Source: Rhizobiaceae bacterium
GTDB lineage: Bacteria > Pseudomonadota > Alphaproteobacteria > Rhizobiales > Rhizobiaceae
Length of the DNA stretch: 64,000 nt
Assembly: GCA_028281105.1 (NCBI GenBank)
Contig: JANQKQ010000052.1
Location: forward strand, 62,001 to 126,000
Reading direction: 5' to 3'
Below are positions 9,173 through 16,810 of this stretch, piece by piece (position 1 is the first letter of the stretch; every line of letters starts with the position of its first letter). The position numbers and the translations under genes are program-made. The notes under the pieces were generated by a model. The model was given only the letters and a program-made list of their open reading frames with translations, had not been told where the DNA came from and did no database searches.

Positions 9173-9988
9173 ATGCCTCGTATGAAAGCACTGGCCATCG
9201 CTCTGGCCTGTTTCCTCGCCGTCCCTGCCACGGCGCTCGCCGCCCAATGCGGCAATGACGGCGGCGGTTTCTCCGGTTGGCTGGCCCAATACAAGAACGA
9301 GGCGCGCGCCGCGGGTTTTTCGGCCCGCACTTTGTCGGCGCTCGATGGCGTGACCTACCACCGCACCGTGATCCGCCTCGACCGGCAGCAAAGCAGCGGC
9401 AAGCGACCCAGCCTGGAATCCTATCTGGCCAACCGGGTGACCAGCTCGCGCATTCGCAAGGGCCGCCAGATGCTGGCCACCCATGCGGGCCTGCTCGCCA
9501 ACATCGAGGCGCGATACGGCGTGCCGCGGGAGATCGTCGTGGCGATCTGGGGGCTGGAAACGGATTTCGGCGTCAATCAGGGCAAGATGAACGCGATCCG
9601 CTCGCTGGCCACACTGGCCTATGACTGCCGGCGCAGCGAGTTCTTCACCAACGAGCTGAATTCGGCCCTGTCCATTATCCAACGCGGCGATATGCGCCCC
9701 GATCAGATGCGCGGCGCGTGGGCCGGTGAACTCGGCCAGACCCAGTTTCTAGCCTCGTCTTACCTGCGCTTCGCGGTGGATTTCGACCGCAACGGGCGGC
9801 GCGACCTCATCCGCTCCATCCCCGACGCGCTGGGTTCGACGGCGAACTATCTCAAAGGCTATGGCTGGCGGCGTGGCGCCGGCTACGGCCCGGGCTCTCA
9901 AAACGCCGCGGTGCTGGCCCACTGGAACCGCTCCAGCTATTATCAGCAAGCCATAGCCCTGTTCGCCCGTCGGCTGGCCGGCGGCTAG
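9173..9988 (+). CDS. Lytic murein transglycosylase, MltB/SLT_2 family
   Basis: The 271-residue protein has a cleavable signal peptide (ALAIALACFLAVPATALA) followed by a mature domain starting FSGWLAQYKNEARAAGFS. The catalytic Glu is E129 in IWGLETDFG, and other family motifs are GELGQTQFLASSYL and GSTANYLKGYGWRRG. MltB-type enzymes cleave the MurNAc-GlcNAc bond of peptidoglycan and leave 1,6-anhydro ends. No lipobox is seen at the cleavage site, so it is probably soluble in the periplasm. The ATG at 9173 has an AGGA upstream. The open frame back to 8897 overlaps the asparaginase gene and is not coding. Confidence 0.92.
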   Translation: MPRMKALAIALACFLAVPATALAAQCGNDGGGFSGWLAQYKNEARAAGFSARTLSALDGVTYHRTVIRLDRQQSSGKRPSLESYLANRVTSSRIRKGRQMLATHAGLLANIEARYGVPREIVVAIWGLETDFGVNQGKMNAIRSLATLAYDCRRSEFFTNELNSALSIIQRGDMRPDQMRGAWAGELGQTQFLASSYLRFAVDFDRNGRRDLIRSIPDALGSTANYLKGYGWRRGAGYGPGSQNAAVLAHWNRSSYYQQAIALFARRLAGG

Positions 9989-10007
9989 AAACTGGCGAGA
10001 TCACGGG

Positions 10008-10580
10008 CTACCACAACGGCTCGTCGTAGATGCGCTCGCCGTCGACCGTGACGCCCTTGATGACGCCGCCGCCCTCGCCGTCCAGCGCCAGGATGACACC
10101 CAGCCGCTCTTCCCGGCGGAACTTCTCCAACTCCTCGGCCCGCAGCTTCGGCGCGAAATAGCGGTCGAACGGGAATTGGACCCTATAGACATCGTTCCCA
10201 ATGCCGGCTGAGCTGGGTAATGAAGTCAGTTTGCCGTACAGCACCGGCAGGTCTGAGGGCGGCGGCTCGGTGGACAGCGAATTGGCGGCCCAGAATGCTC
10301 CCTCACCCTTTTGCAGACCGACATACACCATCTTACCCGGCCACAGGCGACCGCTGACCTTGATCTTGTCCTTCGCCAGCCGGCCGACCGCAAGGTTCAG
10401 GGTCGTATAGTGACCGCGAAACAGGTCGCGCGGGTCGACGAAGGTGGTTTCCAGGACCACCTCGGTTCCCGTGGCCAGAATCCGCGCCCGGTCCCACACG
10501 ATGGCGCCCACCGCGATGGTCTGCAACAGGCCGGCGGCGATGATGCCCAGTGCAAGCCAACGTAAAGACAGCGATCTCAC
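10008..10580 (-). CDS. GDYXXLXY domain membrane protein
   Basis: The 190-residue protein has one N-terminal membrane helix (LALGIIAAGLLQTIAVGAIV) and then a domain with the segment DPRDLFRGHYTTLNL, which corresponds to the GDYXXLXY motif that names the family (COG4929). The C-terminal part with VYRVQFPFDRYFAPK is also typical. Function is unknown. It is regularly encoded after a DUF2157 protein, as here: its GTG start overlaps the DUF2157 stop in the tetranucleotide GTGA, so translation is coupled. The longer frame up to 10643 lies wholly within the DUF2157 gene and is not the real start. Confidence 0.85.
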   Translation of the reverse strand: MRSLSLRWLALGIIAAGLLQTIAVGAIVWDRARILATGTEVVLETTFVDPRDLFRGHYTTLNLAVGRLAKDKIKVSGRLWPGKMVYVGLQKGEGAFWAANSLSTEPPPSDLPVLYGKLTSLPSSAGIGNDVYRVQFPFDRYFAPKLRAEELEKFRREERLGVILALDGEGGGVIKGVTVDGERIYDEPLW

Positions 10581-11884
10581 GAGCCTCTCTCCTGCATTCC
10601 CGGCTTGTCGATCCCCGCGTTCACGAAGCGCGGCAACGCCCATGCGGCCAACACCAGGAGGATGCCGGCGCCCAGATAGAACCCGCTGGTGCCCAACAAG
10701 GTTCCGGCCGTCTGGAAGTAGATCGCCAGCATGACGACCGCGAAGGCAAGATAGCCCAGTACCGACATGGAGCGCGTCTCCTGGCGGGCGCCCATGCGGA
10801 TGATCCAGACTGAAATCGCCAGCAACACCGCCTCGACGACGAACGCAAGGTCAGTGATCTCGGGCACGATCAGGGCGATCATCGCGCCACACCAGACCGC
10901 GCAAAAAGCCTGGTCATAGCGGTTGGGCGCCTTGCGCGCCCAAGCCAAGATCGCGATCGCAGCGGTTAGCGCAAACAGGATGGCCGGGACTAAGAAATCA
11001 ACGCCCATCTTCTCAGCGGACGTACCCAGGTCGCTCCTCTCGACCCAACGAAATCCGTACCACGGCACCAACAGTCCGCCGATCAGCAACAACAGATAGG
11101 CCATGGCCGCCTGCTCGAAGCCGCGCAGCCAGCGGTGCCGACCGTCGCTGAACAAGGCTAAAGAGATCAGCAGGAAGGCGGCGCATACCGCGACCAGCCC
11201 GTAAGTGAAGGTTTCCAATTCAGCCGCGGTCCACACGACGGCCAGCCCGGTCCAGACCAGCAGCCCGGCGGCGCATAGATGCGCGCAAAAGCGCGAGCGC
11301 AGCCACCACGCGCCGGCCGCGCACGCCAGCCACCAAGCCAGATAGATCGGGTTGACGCCGCCATCGTCGGCAAGTGTGACCATGGCGGTCCACAAGGTGA
11401 CGAGCATGATGGCGAGCGCCAGGGCAGGGGTCGAGCGGGTCAGCGCCGCCGCCGCGATCGTGCCGGCCGCCCACAGCCACACCGCTTCGGTAGGCTCGCC
11501 CGCAATGTGGTAGATTTGCCCGACCAGCATGATCGAGGCGCCGTAGAGGCCGCAACCCAGCAGGATCATCGTCTGGGCGATCCAGGGCCGCCCTCGCGAT
11601 GCGGCGATGAAAGCCGAGCCGTATGCCGCCCACAATCCCGCCGCCAGCAGCAGCAACCGCACGCGCGAAGACATCTCCTGCCAATTGGCGGCAACGAAGG
11701 TCATGGCGGCAAAGCACAGACAGATAGCGCCCAGCAGCAGCGCGATCGACGAAAACGAAACGCCGCCGCGCCTCGAATCCAGATCGGCCCGCAGCCGCTT
11801 TTCGGTCTCCTCATCGATCAAGCCTGCCTGCCGCCAACGATCGAGCTGGCCGACGACGCGGGCATGATGTGAGATTCCAATCAT
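10577..11884 (-). CDS. DUF2157 multi-spanning membrane protein
   Basis: The 435-residue protein opens MIGISHHARVVGQLDRW, a cytoplasmic helical DUF2157 region with AGLIDEETEKRL, and then has about ten to twelve hydrophobic helices such as IALLLGAICLCFAAMTFVAA and AMAYLLLLIGGLLVPWYG. Function is unknown; the DUF2157/GDYXXLXY pair is widespread in proteobacteria and is thought to form a membrane complex. The start at 11884 removes 28 upstream codons that do not look protein-like. It is divergent from the DUF1127 gene across a 258-base gap. Confidence 0.85.
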   Translation of the reverse strand: MIGISHHARVVGQLDRWRQAGLIDEETEKRLRADLDSRRGGVSFSSIALLLGAICLCFAAMTFVAANWQEMSSRVRLLLLAAGLWAAYGSAFIAASRGRPWIAQTMILLGCGLYGASIMLVGQIYHIAGEPTEAVWLWAAGTIAAAALTRSTPALALAIMLVTLWTAMVTLADDGGVNPIYLAWWLACAAGAWWLRSRFCAHLCAAGLLVWTGLAVVWTAAELETFTYGLVAVCAAFLLISLALFSDGRHRWLRGFEQAAMAYLLLLIGGLLVPWYGFRWVERSDLGTSAEKMGVDFLVPAILFALTAAIAILAWARKAPNRYDQAFCAVWCGAMIALIVPEITDLAFVVEAVLLAISVWIIRMGARQETRSMSVLGYLAFAVVMLAIYFQTAGTLLGTSGFYLGAGILLVLAAWALPRFVNAGIDKPGMQERGS

Positions 11885-12000
11885 TTGCGGCGCATTCGCG
11901 TTATGGGTCGGCGAATCGCCCCTATCGCCGGCAAACTGCACTATCGAGCCTTTCGGCGACCCGCGCAACGGCTATGCAATTGTGACGAAATATGTCCATT

Positions 12001-12021
12001 GCATTGCACAATTTGCAATGC
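12001..12021. promoter_or_regulatory. Perfect 8-5-8 inverted repeat in the DUF2157/DUF1127 divergent region
   Basis: GCATTGCA and TGCAATGC flank a 5-base spacer. The repeat sits 117 bases upstream of the DUF2157 start and 121 bases before the DUF1127 start, in a fairly AT-rich stretch. A symmetric site of this size suits a dimeric regulator. TATATT at 12064-12069 is a possible -10 box for the DUF1127 gene, but no matching -35 box is clear. Which regulator would bind is unknown. Confidence 0.4.
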
Positions 12022-12142
12022 TGCCCTGCACAAATCAGACTGGCGGCCACGGCGAATAATTCTATATTCGCATCATCAACAGCGATGAACGATCCTGTTG
12101 AACGCAATCATGCGAAACCACTACTCTTCAGGGATCGAGACC

Positions 12143-12283
12143 ATGAACATCGTAGGCAAATTCCAGAAATGGCGTTCCTATCGCCGTACCGTAAGCGAAC
12201 TGTCCAAACTCTCCAACCGCGAGTTGGATGATCTGGGCATCTCCCGCTACGACATCGAACAGGTGGCCCGCAAGGTCAGCTAA
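12143..12283 (+). CDS. DUF1127 small protein (CcaF1-like)
   Basis: The 46-residue basic protein MNIVGKFQKWRSY... has the DUF1127 pattern, with arginine-rich helix, then LSNRELDDLGISRYDIE. It starts at the ATG at 12143 behind a GGGATCGAGA leader; the frame opens further up at 12098, but the shorter form has the family length. In Rhodobacter sphaeroides a DUF1127 protein, CcaF1, is an RNA-binding protein co-transcribed with downstream CcsR small RNAs. Here hairpins with the same CCTCCTCCC loops follow directly (12340-12413), so an equivalent role in small-RNA maturation is likely. That last step is inference from synteny. Confidence 0.9.
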   Translation: MNIVGKFQKWRSYRRTVSELSKLSNRELDDLGISRYDIEQVARKVS

Positions 12284-12330
12284 TCCACGAACCCGGGTCC
12301 GTAAGACCAAAAGCTTCGGCCCCGGGAACC

Positions 12331-12462
12331 AAGAGCTCAGCCAGGGCAAGTTCTCCTCCTCCCAATTGTCCTGGCCGACTGATCCGGTTTTCCTCCTCCC
12401 TTGAAACCGGATCAACATAACGACGCCCGCCGGCCCTCCCCCGGTGGGCGTTCGTTGTTTTG
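12331..12462 (+). ncRNA. Cuckoo/CcsR-type small RNA locus with two CCTCCTCCC hairpins
   Basis: Two strong stem-loops follow the DUF1127 stop codon. The first has arms at 12340-12349 and 12366-12375 (nine Watson-Crick pairs and one G-U) and a loop holding CCTCCTCCC at 12355-12363. The second has perfect ten-base arms at 12381-12390 and 12404-12413 and a loop with the same nine bases at 12392-12400. A terminator follows at 12423. This is the layout of the Cuckoo family of alphaproteobacterial RNAs, including CcsR1-4 of Rhodobacter: one DUF1127 gene, then RNAs with two loops that expose an anti-Shine-Dalgarno sequence. The 5' end is not visible; such RNAs are processed from the DUF1127 mRNA. Confidence 0.8.
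12423..12462 (+). terminator. Rho-independent terminator of the DUF1127/small-RNA transcript
   Basis: The arms ACGCCCGCCGG (12423-12433) and CCGGTGGGCGT (12441-12451) pair over eleven positions with one G-U pair, around a 7-base loop. A T-rich run (TTCGTTGTTTT) follows at once. It would end the transcript after both CCTCCTCCC hairpins. Confidence 0.8.
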
Positions 12463-12502
12463 GAGAACAGGTCCGTCGCCTTAGCGTGCTTGGAAGGAGA
12501 AA

Positions 12503-12645
12503 GGTTCGAACCGTATAGGTTCGCAAGGCCGAATGGCCGCCGGCCGGTCAGGCCGCGCCATCGCAGGCCCGAGCGAAGCGAGGAATAGCCGCGAGATATA
12601 TCAAATCACGCGCGGCTGCGCTTGCGAACCCTTTGGGTTCGAACC
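12503..12645. repeat. 143-base intergenic element with 25-base inverted-repeat arms
   Basis: The left arm (12503-12527) reads GGTTCGAACC, four unmatched bases, then AGGTTCGCAAG; the right arm (12621-12645) is its reverse complement at 20 or 21 of 25 positions. Between the arms is very GC-rich DNA with further short palindromes (GGCCGCCGGCC). The element lies between the small-RNA terminator and trmFO and contains no credible gene. It resembles the non-autonomous palindromic repeats common in Hyphomicrobiales intergenic regions. A genome-wide copy count would decide that. Confidence 0.55.
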
Positions 12646-12692
12646 CGTTTTCTTGCAGGCCGTGTTTGTTGCGCGCGTGCGACGCTTCTGCC

Positions 12693-14120
12693 ATGACAAG
12701 GTCCATGAGCGAACGAGAGCCCCTTCACATCATCGGAGGCGGTCTTGCAGGGTCGGAGGCGGCCTGGCAAGCGGCCAAAGCCGGCGTGGACGTGGTGCTG
12801 CACGAGATGCGCCCTGTTCGCGAAACCGCCGCCCACCACACCGACGGGCTGGCCGAACTGGTGTGTTCGAATTCGTTCCGCTCCGACGATCACGAAAACA
12901 ACGCGGTTGGCGTGCTGCATCAGGAGATGCGGCTCGCCGGTTCGCTGATCATGGCGTGCGGCGATGACAACCGGGTGCCGGCCGGCAGCGCGCTTGCCGT
13001 CGACCGGGTCGGGTTTTCGCAAGCGGTGACCGCGGCACTGGAAGCCGAAAGCCGAATCACCATCGCACGCGAAGAGGTCGCCGCCCTGCCGCCCGCGGAC
13101 TGGGCGCGCACCATCATCGCCACCGGCCCGCTGACATCGCCGGCGCTGGCGGACGCGATCGCGGCGGCCACCGGTGAAGAATCCCTGGCGTTCTTCGATG
13201 CGATCGCGCCGATCGCCAATTTCGATTCGATCGACTTCGACCAGGCCTGGTTCCAGTCGCGCTACGACAAGCCGGGCCCGGGCGGTACCGGCAAGGACTA
13301 TATCAACTGCCCGCTCGACGAGGCCCGCTACAACGCCTTCATCGACGCGGTGCTGGCTGGCGACAAGACCGAGTTCAAGGAGTGGGAAGGCACGCCCTAT
13401 TTCGAAGGCTGCCTGCCGATCGAGGTAATGGCGGAGCGCGGCCGCGAGACGTTGCGCCACGGGCCGATGAAACCGGTCGGGCTAACCAATCCGCACCGGC
13501 CGGACGAAAAGCCGCACGCGATCGTGCAACTGCGCCAAGACAATGCGCTGGGCACGCTCTACAACCTGGTCGGCTTCCAGACCAAGCTGAAATATGGCGA
13601 GCAGACCCGCATCTTCCGCATGATCCCGGGACTGGAGAATGCCGAGTTCGCCCGCCTGGGCGGGCTGCACCGCAACACCTATCTCAACGCCCCGAAGATC
13701 CTCGACGAGACGCTCAACCTGAAGGGCCGGCCGGGCGTGCGCTTCGCCGGCCAGATCACCGGCTGCGAAGGCTATGTGGAAAGCGCGGCCATCGGGCTGC
13801 TGACCGGCCGTTTCGCGGCGGCCGAATTGTCGGGCCGGGCCCCCTCCCCGCCGCCGCCGACCACCGCGTTCGGCGCGCTGCTGCACCACATCACCGGCGG
13901 GCACCTGGCTTACGACGACGAACCGGGCCGGCGCTCATTCCAGCCGATGAACATCAATTTCGGCCTGTTCCCGCCGGTGGAGCTGACCAAGCCGGAAGGC
14001 GCCAAGCGCTGGCGCGGCAAGGACAAGGCGCTGGCCAAGAAACGGGCCGTGGCGGCGCGGGCGCTCAGCGACTGCGCGGGGTGGCTGGCCGGTGATGAAG
14101 GGTTGAAGGCGGCGGAATAG
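12693..14120 (+). CDS. trmFO: Folate/FAD-dependent tRNA(uracil-54)-C5-methyltransferase TrmFO
   Basis: The 475-residue protein starts [20 protein letters not shown], with the FAD-binding [12 protein letters not shown] motif, and carries the TrmFO segments [27 protein letters not shown] (in two parts: VLHEMRP and [10 protein letters not shown]), [14 protein letters not shown] and CEGYVESAA. TrmFO uses methylenetetrahydrofolate as carbon donor and FADH2 as reductant to make ribothymidine at position 54 of tRNA. Starts at 12693 or 12705 are both possible; neither has a strong ribosome-binding site. Its stop codon directly abuts the stop of the convergent downstream gene. Confidence 0.95.
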   Translation: MTRSMSEREPLHIIGGGLAGSEAAWQAAKAGVDVVLHEMRPVRETAAHHTDGLAELVCSNSFRSDDHENNAVGVLHQEMRLAGSLIMACGDDNRVPAGSALAVDRVGFSQAVTAALEAESRITIAREEVAALPPADWARTIIATGPLTSPALADAIAAATGEESLAFFDAIAPIANFDSIDFDQAWFQSRYDKPGPGGTGKDYINCPLDEARYNAFIDAVLAGDKTEFKEWEGTPYFEGCLPIEVMAERGRETLRHGPMKPVGLTNPHRPDEKPHAIVQLRQDNALGTLYNLVGFQTKLKYGEQTRIFRMIPGLENAEFARLGGLHRNTYLNAPKILDETLNLKGRPGVRFAGQITGCEGYVESAAIGLLTGRFAAAELSGRAPSPPPPTTAFGALLHHITGGHLAYDDEPGRRSFQPMNINFGLFPPVELTKPEGAKRWRGKDKALAKKRAVAARALSDCAGWLAGDEGLKAAE

Positions 14121-15080
14121 TCACCCCTTCAACACCTCCCGCCCCGGCAGCCCCGGCATGCCGGCCGCTTCGGGATTGCGGCGCACGTAAGCCGCTTTCA
14201 GCCCGTCGGAGCCTTGGCGCGAGCCGTCGTGGCTCCAGCCGGGAGGACGAATCAGGTATTGCAGCCGTTGTGAAATGGTGAGCCCCGGCCTTGCCGCGTC
14301 GGCGAACATCGCCACCCATTCGTGGAAGGCGACCTTGACCGGATTGAAGGTGCCGATGTTCTTGATGATGCCGTAGCGGGGTCGGTCTTCTTCCAGTTCG
14401 GGCACGAAGGTGCCGAACATCCTGTCCCAGATGATCAGCGTGCCGGCATAGTTGGCATCCAGATAGCGCGGGTTGGTGGCGTGGTGGACGCGGTGGTGGG
14501 ACGGGGTGTTCATCACCGCCTCGAACCAGCGCGGCATCTTGTCGATCGCCTCGGTGTGGATCCAGAACTGGTAGACGAGATTGAAGCCGTAGACGAAGGC
14601 GACGAAGGCCGGGTGGAAGCCCAGGAGCACCATCGGGACCTGCAGGATGAACATGCCGGTGAAGTGGCCGGTCCAGCTTTGACGCAGCGCCGTCGACAGG
14701 TTGTAGTGCTGGGAGGAATGGTGATTGACGTGTTCGGCCCACACCCAGCGGCAACGATGGGCGATGCGGTGGTACCAGTAGTAGCGCAGGTCATCGAGGA
14801 TGAAGGCCACGAGCCCGACCCACCAGGAAATCCCCAGGTCGATCACCCGAAACTGCCAGAACCACATCAGCGCACCGAACGAGATGAAGCCGAACAGCAG
14901 ACCGGCGACCACATTGCCGGTGCCCATCAGCAGGCTGGTCAGCGTGTCCATGGTTTCGAACTCGCCGCGCTCGATGCCCTTGGCGCGGCGATATTTGACG
15001 AAAGCGATCTCCGCCAGCATGGCGGCGATGAAGAACGGGATCGCCAACTGCGTGACGGCTGGAAAGTCCAGTTCGCTCAT
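14121..15080 (-). CDS. Sterol desaturase / fatty acid hydroxylase family protein
   Basis: The 319-residue integral membrane protein has the diiron histidine clusters of the family: HRIAHRCRWVWAEHVNHHSS (two boxes) near residues 120-140, and HHRVHHATN further on. Several hydrophobic helices (QLAIPFFIAAMLAEIAF, TGNVVAGLLFGFISFGALMW) surround them. Members hydroxylate or desaturate lipids, sterols, carotenoids or hopanoid-like compounds; the substrate here cannot be read from the sequence. The ATG at 15080 has GAGGA upstream. It overlaps the preceding 146-residue gene in the tetranucleotide ATGA. Confidence 0.88.
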   Translation of the reverse strand: MSELDFPAVTQLAIPFFIAAMLAEIAFVKYRRAKGIERGEFETMDTLTSLLMGTGNVVAGLLFGFISFGALMWFWQFRVIDLGISWWVGLVAFILDDLRYYWYHRIAHRCRWVWAEHVNHHSSQHYNLSTALRQSWTGHFTGMFILQVPMVLLGFHPAFVAFVYGFNLVYQFWIHTEAIDKMPRWFEAVMNTPSHHRVHHATNPRYLDANYAGTLIIWDRMFGTFVPELEEDRPRYGIIKNIGTFNPVKVAFHEWVAMFADAARPGLTISQRLQYLIRPPGWSHDGSRQGSDGLKAAYVRRNPEAAGMPGLPGREVLKG

Positions 15081-15517
15081 GTCTTGTTGTCCTCTTGGTC
15101 TTGGCGGCCGATCGCCTCGCACCATTGTAGCAGGCGGTCGCGATCCGTTGCGCTGGAAAATTCATAGCGCCCGCGCGGATGGCTGAAGTCGGCGAAATGC
15201 AGCCTGACGCCGCTCTCGCCCAAACTGCCGGTCGGCTCGATGTCGCCGGCACGAAGAATGCGCGTAATAAAGCGTGCGCCGAACGCCTCGACCAGTCCGA
15301 TCCGCCTGCCGCCACCCAACAGCAGGAACGCGGCGACTCCATCGGCGCTCACCAAAACCTCTTCGACCTTGGTGGCCGGAAAGCTGACGGCGAACTGCGC
15401 GCGCGCATCGTCGGCGTCCGCCAACCGCGCCGGCTTAGACAGGCCGAGGAGCCACACACAGGCGACCACCAGAGCGATGCCGAAGACGACGATGATGACG
15501 AGAACGGGCAGCGGCAT
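15077..15517 (-). CDS. Hypothetical protein with one N-terminal membrane helix
   Basis: The 146-residue protein begins MPLPVLVIIVVFGIALVVAC, a single membrane anchor, followed by a soluble domain of about 115 residues (FPATKVEEVLVSADGVAAFL, then LGGGRRIGLVEAFGARFITR and GESGVRLHFADF). I recall similar unnamed proteins in Hyphomicrobiales next to squalene/phytoene-synthase-like genes. The ATG at 15517 is chosen over a TTG at 15526. It lies between the phytoene-synthase-family gene and the sterol-desaturase gene, with ATGA overlap to the latter, so the three may share one transcript. Confidence 0.65.
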   Translation of the reverse strand: MPLPVLVIIVVFGIALVVACVWLLGLSKPARLADADDARAQFAVSFPATKVEEVLVSADGVAAFLLLGGGRRIGLVEAFGARFITRILRAGDIEPTGSLGESGVRLHFADFSHPRGRYEFSSATDRDRLLQWCEAIGRQDQEDNKT

Positions 15518-15532
15518 GGATATCAAACCATC

Positions 15533-16387
15533 TTAGGCTTTGTGCGCCGACGACAATCCCCGCCGCGCCGCGCGCCACAAGGTGAGATAGCGCTTCAGCG
15601 GCGAGATGGAAACCGGCTGGACGAGTGCCTTGTCGCCGGTCCTTTCCAACGCTTGCAGGCGCGGCTCGCACAGCGCCAGCGGTAGGAACGCTACCCGGTG
15701 GGCCGGGTCGAGCCCCTCGATCGCACGGCCGGCGCCGGCCAGGTGGCCGCGCGCCAGCCCCGCCACCTCAGCGACAAGCTTGGCACCTCCCTCCCCGGCG
15801 GCGAAGAACGTCTCACGGTCGAGGCCGGCCTGCGTCAGAGTTTCGTCGGGCAGGAACTGCCGGTGCCGCGCCCGGTCGACCGGCAGTGCCGTGAGGATGC
15901 GCACCAGACCGACGGCGACGCCGGAGTGGCCGGCCGCGTCGGCCAGATCGGAACCGTCCTCAGCGCCGGCCGTCAGCGCCGTCAGCCGAAACCACACCGA
16001 CACCGTTTCGCCCAGATAGCCTTCCAGCGTGTTCAGATCGGGCATGGGGTCGTTGTACAAATCGAAGATACGCGCTTGCAGCGTGTCGTCAAAAACCTGC
16101 CGCGGCCAGTCGTGCTCGACGATGGCGTAGTTGAGCTCGCTGGCGATCGGGTGATTGACCGCGTCTTGCGTCCGGCCGTTCAAAAAGTCCCGCCACCATT
16201 GTAGCCGCACCTCGCCCGGCAGCGGTTCGGAAACCAGGAACGGGACGCGCGCGATCTCCGAGTCGAACGCGTGCAAGGTAAAAGCGGCGCGGCGGGCGGC
16301 GGGCGGCAGGTACAGATTGGCCAGATAGCGGTCCGGATCCGCCTCGCGCACCAGCGCCATGCAATGGTCTGCGGGATCGTCCGGCAT
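15533..16387 (-). CDS. Squalene/phytoene synthase family protein (NDUFAF6-like)
   Basis: The 284-residue protein has the all-alpha isoprenoid-synthase fold pattern: YLANLYLPPAARRAAFTLHA, then FDSEIARVPFLVSEP and LQWWRDFLNGR. The aspartate-rich DxxxD motifs of true phytoene synthases are poorly kept (FDSEIAR in place of DxxxD), as in NDUFAF6, a mitochondrial complex I assembly factor of the same fold. It starts 2 bases after the stop of the Mth938-domain gene, itself downstream of secDF. Both the degenerate motif and this company favour an assembly or membrane role over carotenoid or hopanoid synthesis. That conclusion is inference. Confidence 0.75.
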   Translation of the reverse strand: MPDDPADHCMALVREADPDRYLANLYLPPAARRAAFTLHAFDSEIARVPFLVSEPLPGEVRLQWWRDFLNGRTQDAVNHPIASELNYAIVEHDWPRQVFDDTLQARIFDLYNDPMPDLNTLEGYLGETVSVWFRLTALTAGAEDGSDLADAAGHSGVAVGLVRILTALPVDRARHRQFLPDETLTQAGLDRETFFAAGEGGAKLVAEVAGLARGHLAGAGRAIEGLDPAHRVAFLPLALCEPRLQALERTGDKALVQPVSISPLKRYLTLWRAARRGLSSAHKA

Positions 16388-16389
16388 CG

Positions 16390-16797
16390 TTACTCGACCG
16401 CCAGCAGCGCAGCGGCCACCGCCCGGTTTTCGGCCAGCAGCACGTTGTAGGTGCGCACCGCCGCGCCCGTGCTCATCGGATCGGCGGAGATCGCCGCTTC
16501 GCGCAAGGCCGCGTGCAGGTCGGGCTCGATCGGCGCCAGCGCCTCGCCCGATCCCACGAGCAGGATCTCAATGTCGTGCGCCTCCTCGAACACCTTTGCG
16601 AAGTTGCCGAGCGTCAATTCTTCAAGCGCAGATACCGACCAGCCATAGATGCCCGACGGCAGGCATAGCAAGCTGCCGCGGTGGCTCATATCGGCAAACC
16701 GAAAACCGCCATCGCCATAGGCGTCGATCGGCGCACGGTCGGGAAAGTGCGCTTGGCGCATCCGCAGACCGGTGTCGGGCCGGGCATCTTCACCCAT
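16390..16797 (-). CDS. Mth938-like domain protein (NDUFAF3 family, DUF498)
   Basis: The 135-residue protein has the Mth938 pattern: IDAYGDGGFRFADMSHRGSL, LCLPSGIYGW, then ILLVGSGEALAPIEPDL and VRTYNVLLAENRAVAAALLA. The same fold is found in NDUFAF3, which helps assemble mitochondrial complex I. The ATG at 16797 is 13 bases after the secDF stop, and the frame upstream to 16857 lies inside secDF. The order secDF, Mth938-domain gene, phytoene-synthase-family gene is conserved in alphaproteobacteria, and a link to membrane protein insertion or complex I assembly has been proposed on that basis. Confidence 0.85.
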   Translation of the reverse strand: MGEDARPDTGLRMRQAHFPDRAPIDAYGDGGFRFADMSHRGSLLCLPSGIYGWSVSALEELTLGNFAKVFEEAHDIEILLVGSGEALAPIEPDLHAALREAAISADPMSTGAAVRTYNVLLAENRAVAAALLAVE

Positions 16798-16810
16798 CAC
16801 GGTGCGCCCG

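Noticed and set aside
12533..12967. 144-residue open frame between the small-RNA locus and trmFO
   Set aside because: It runs through the inverted-repeat element and then through trmFO in the wrong frame.
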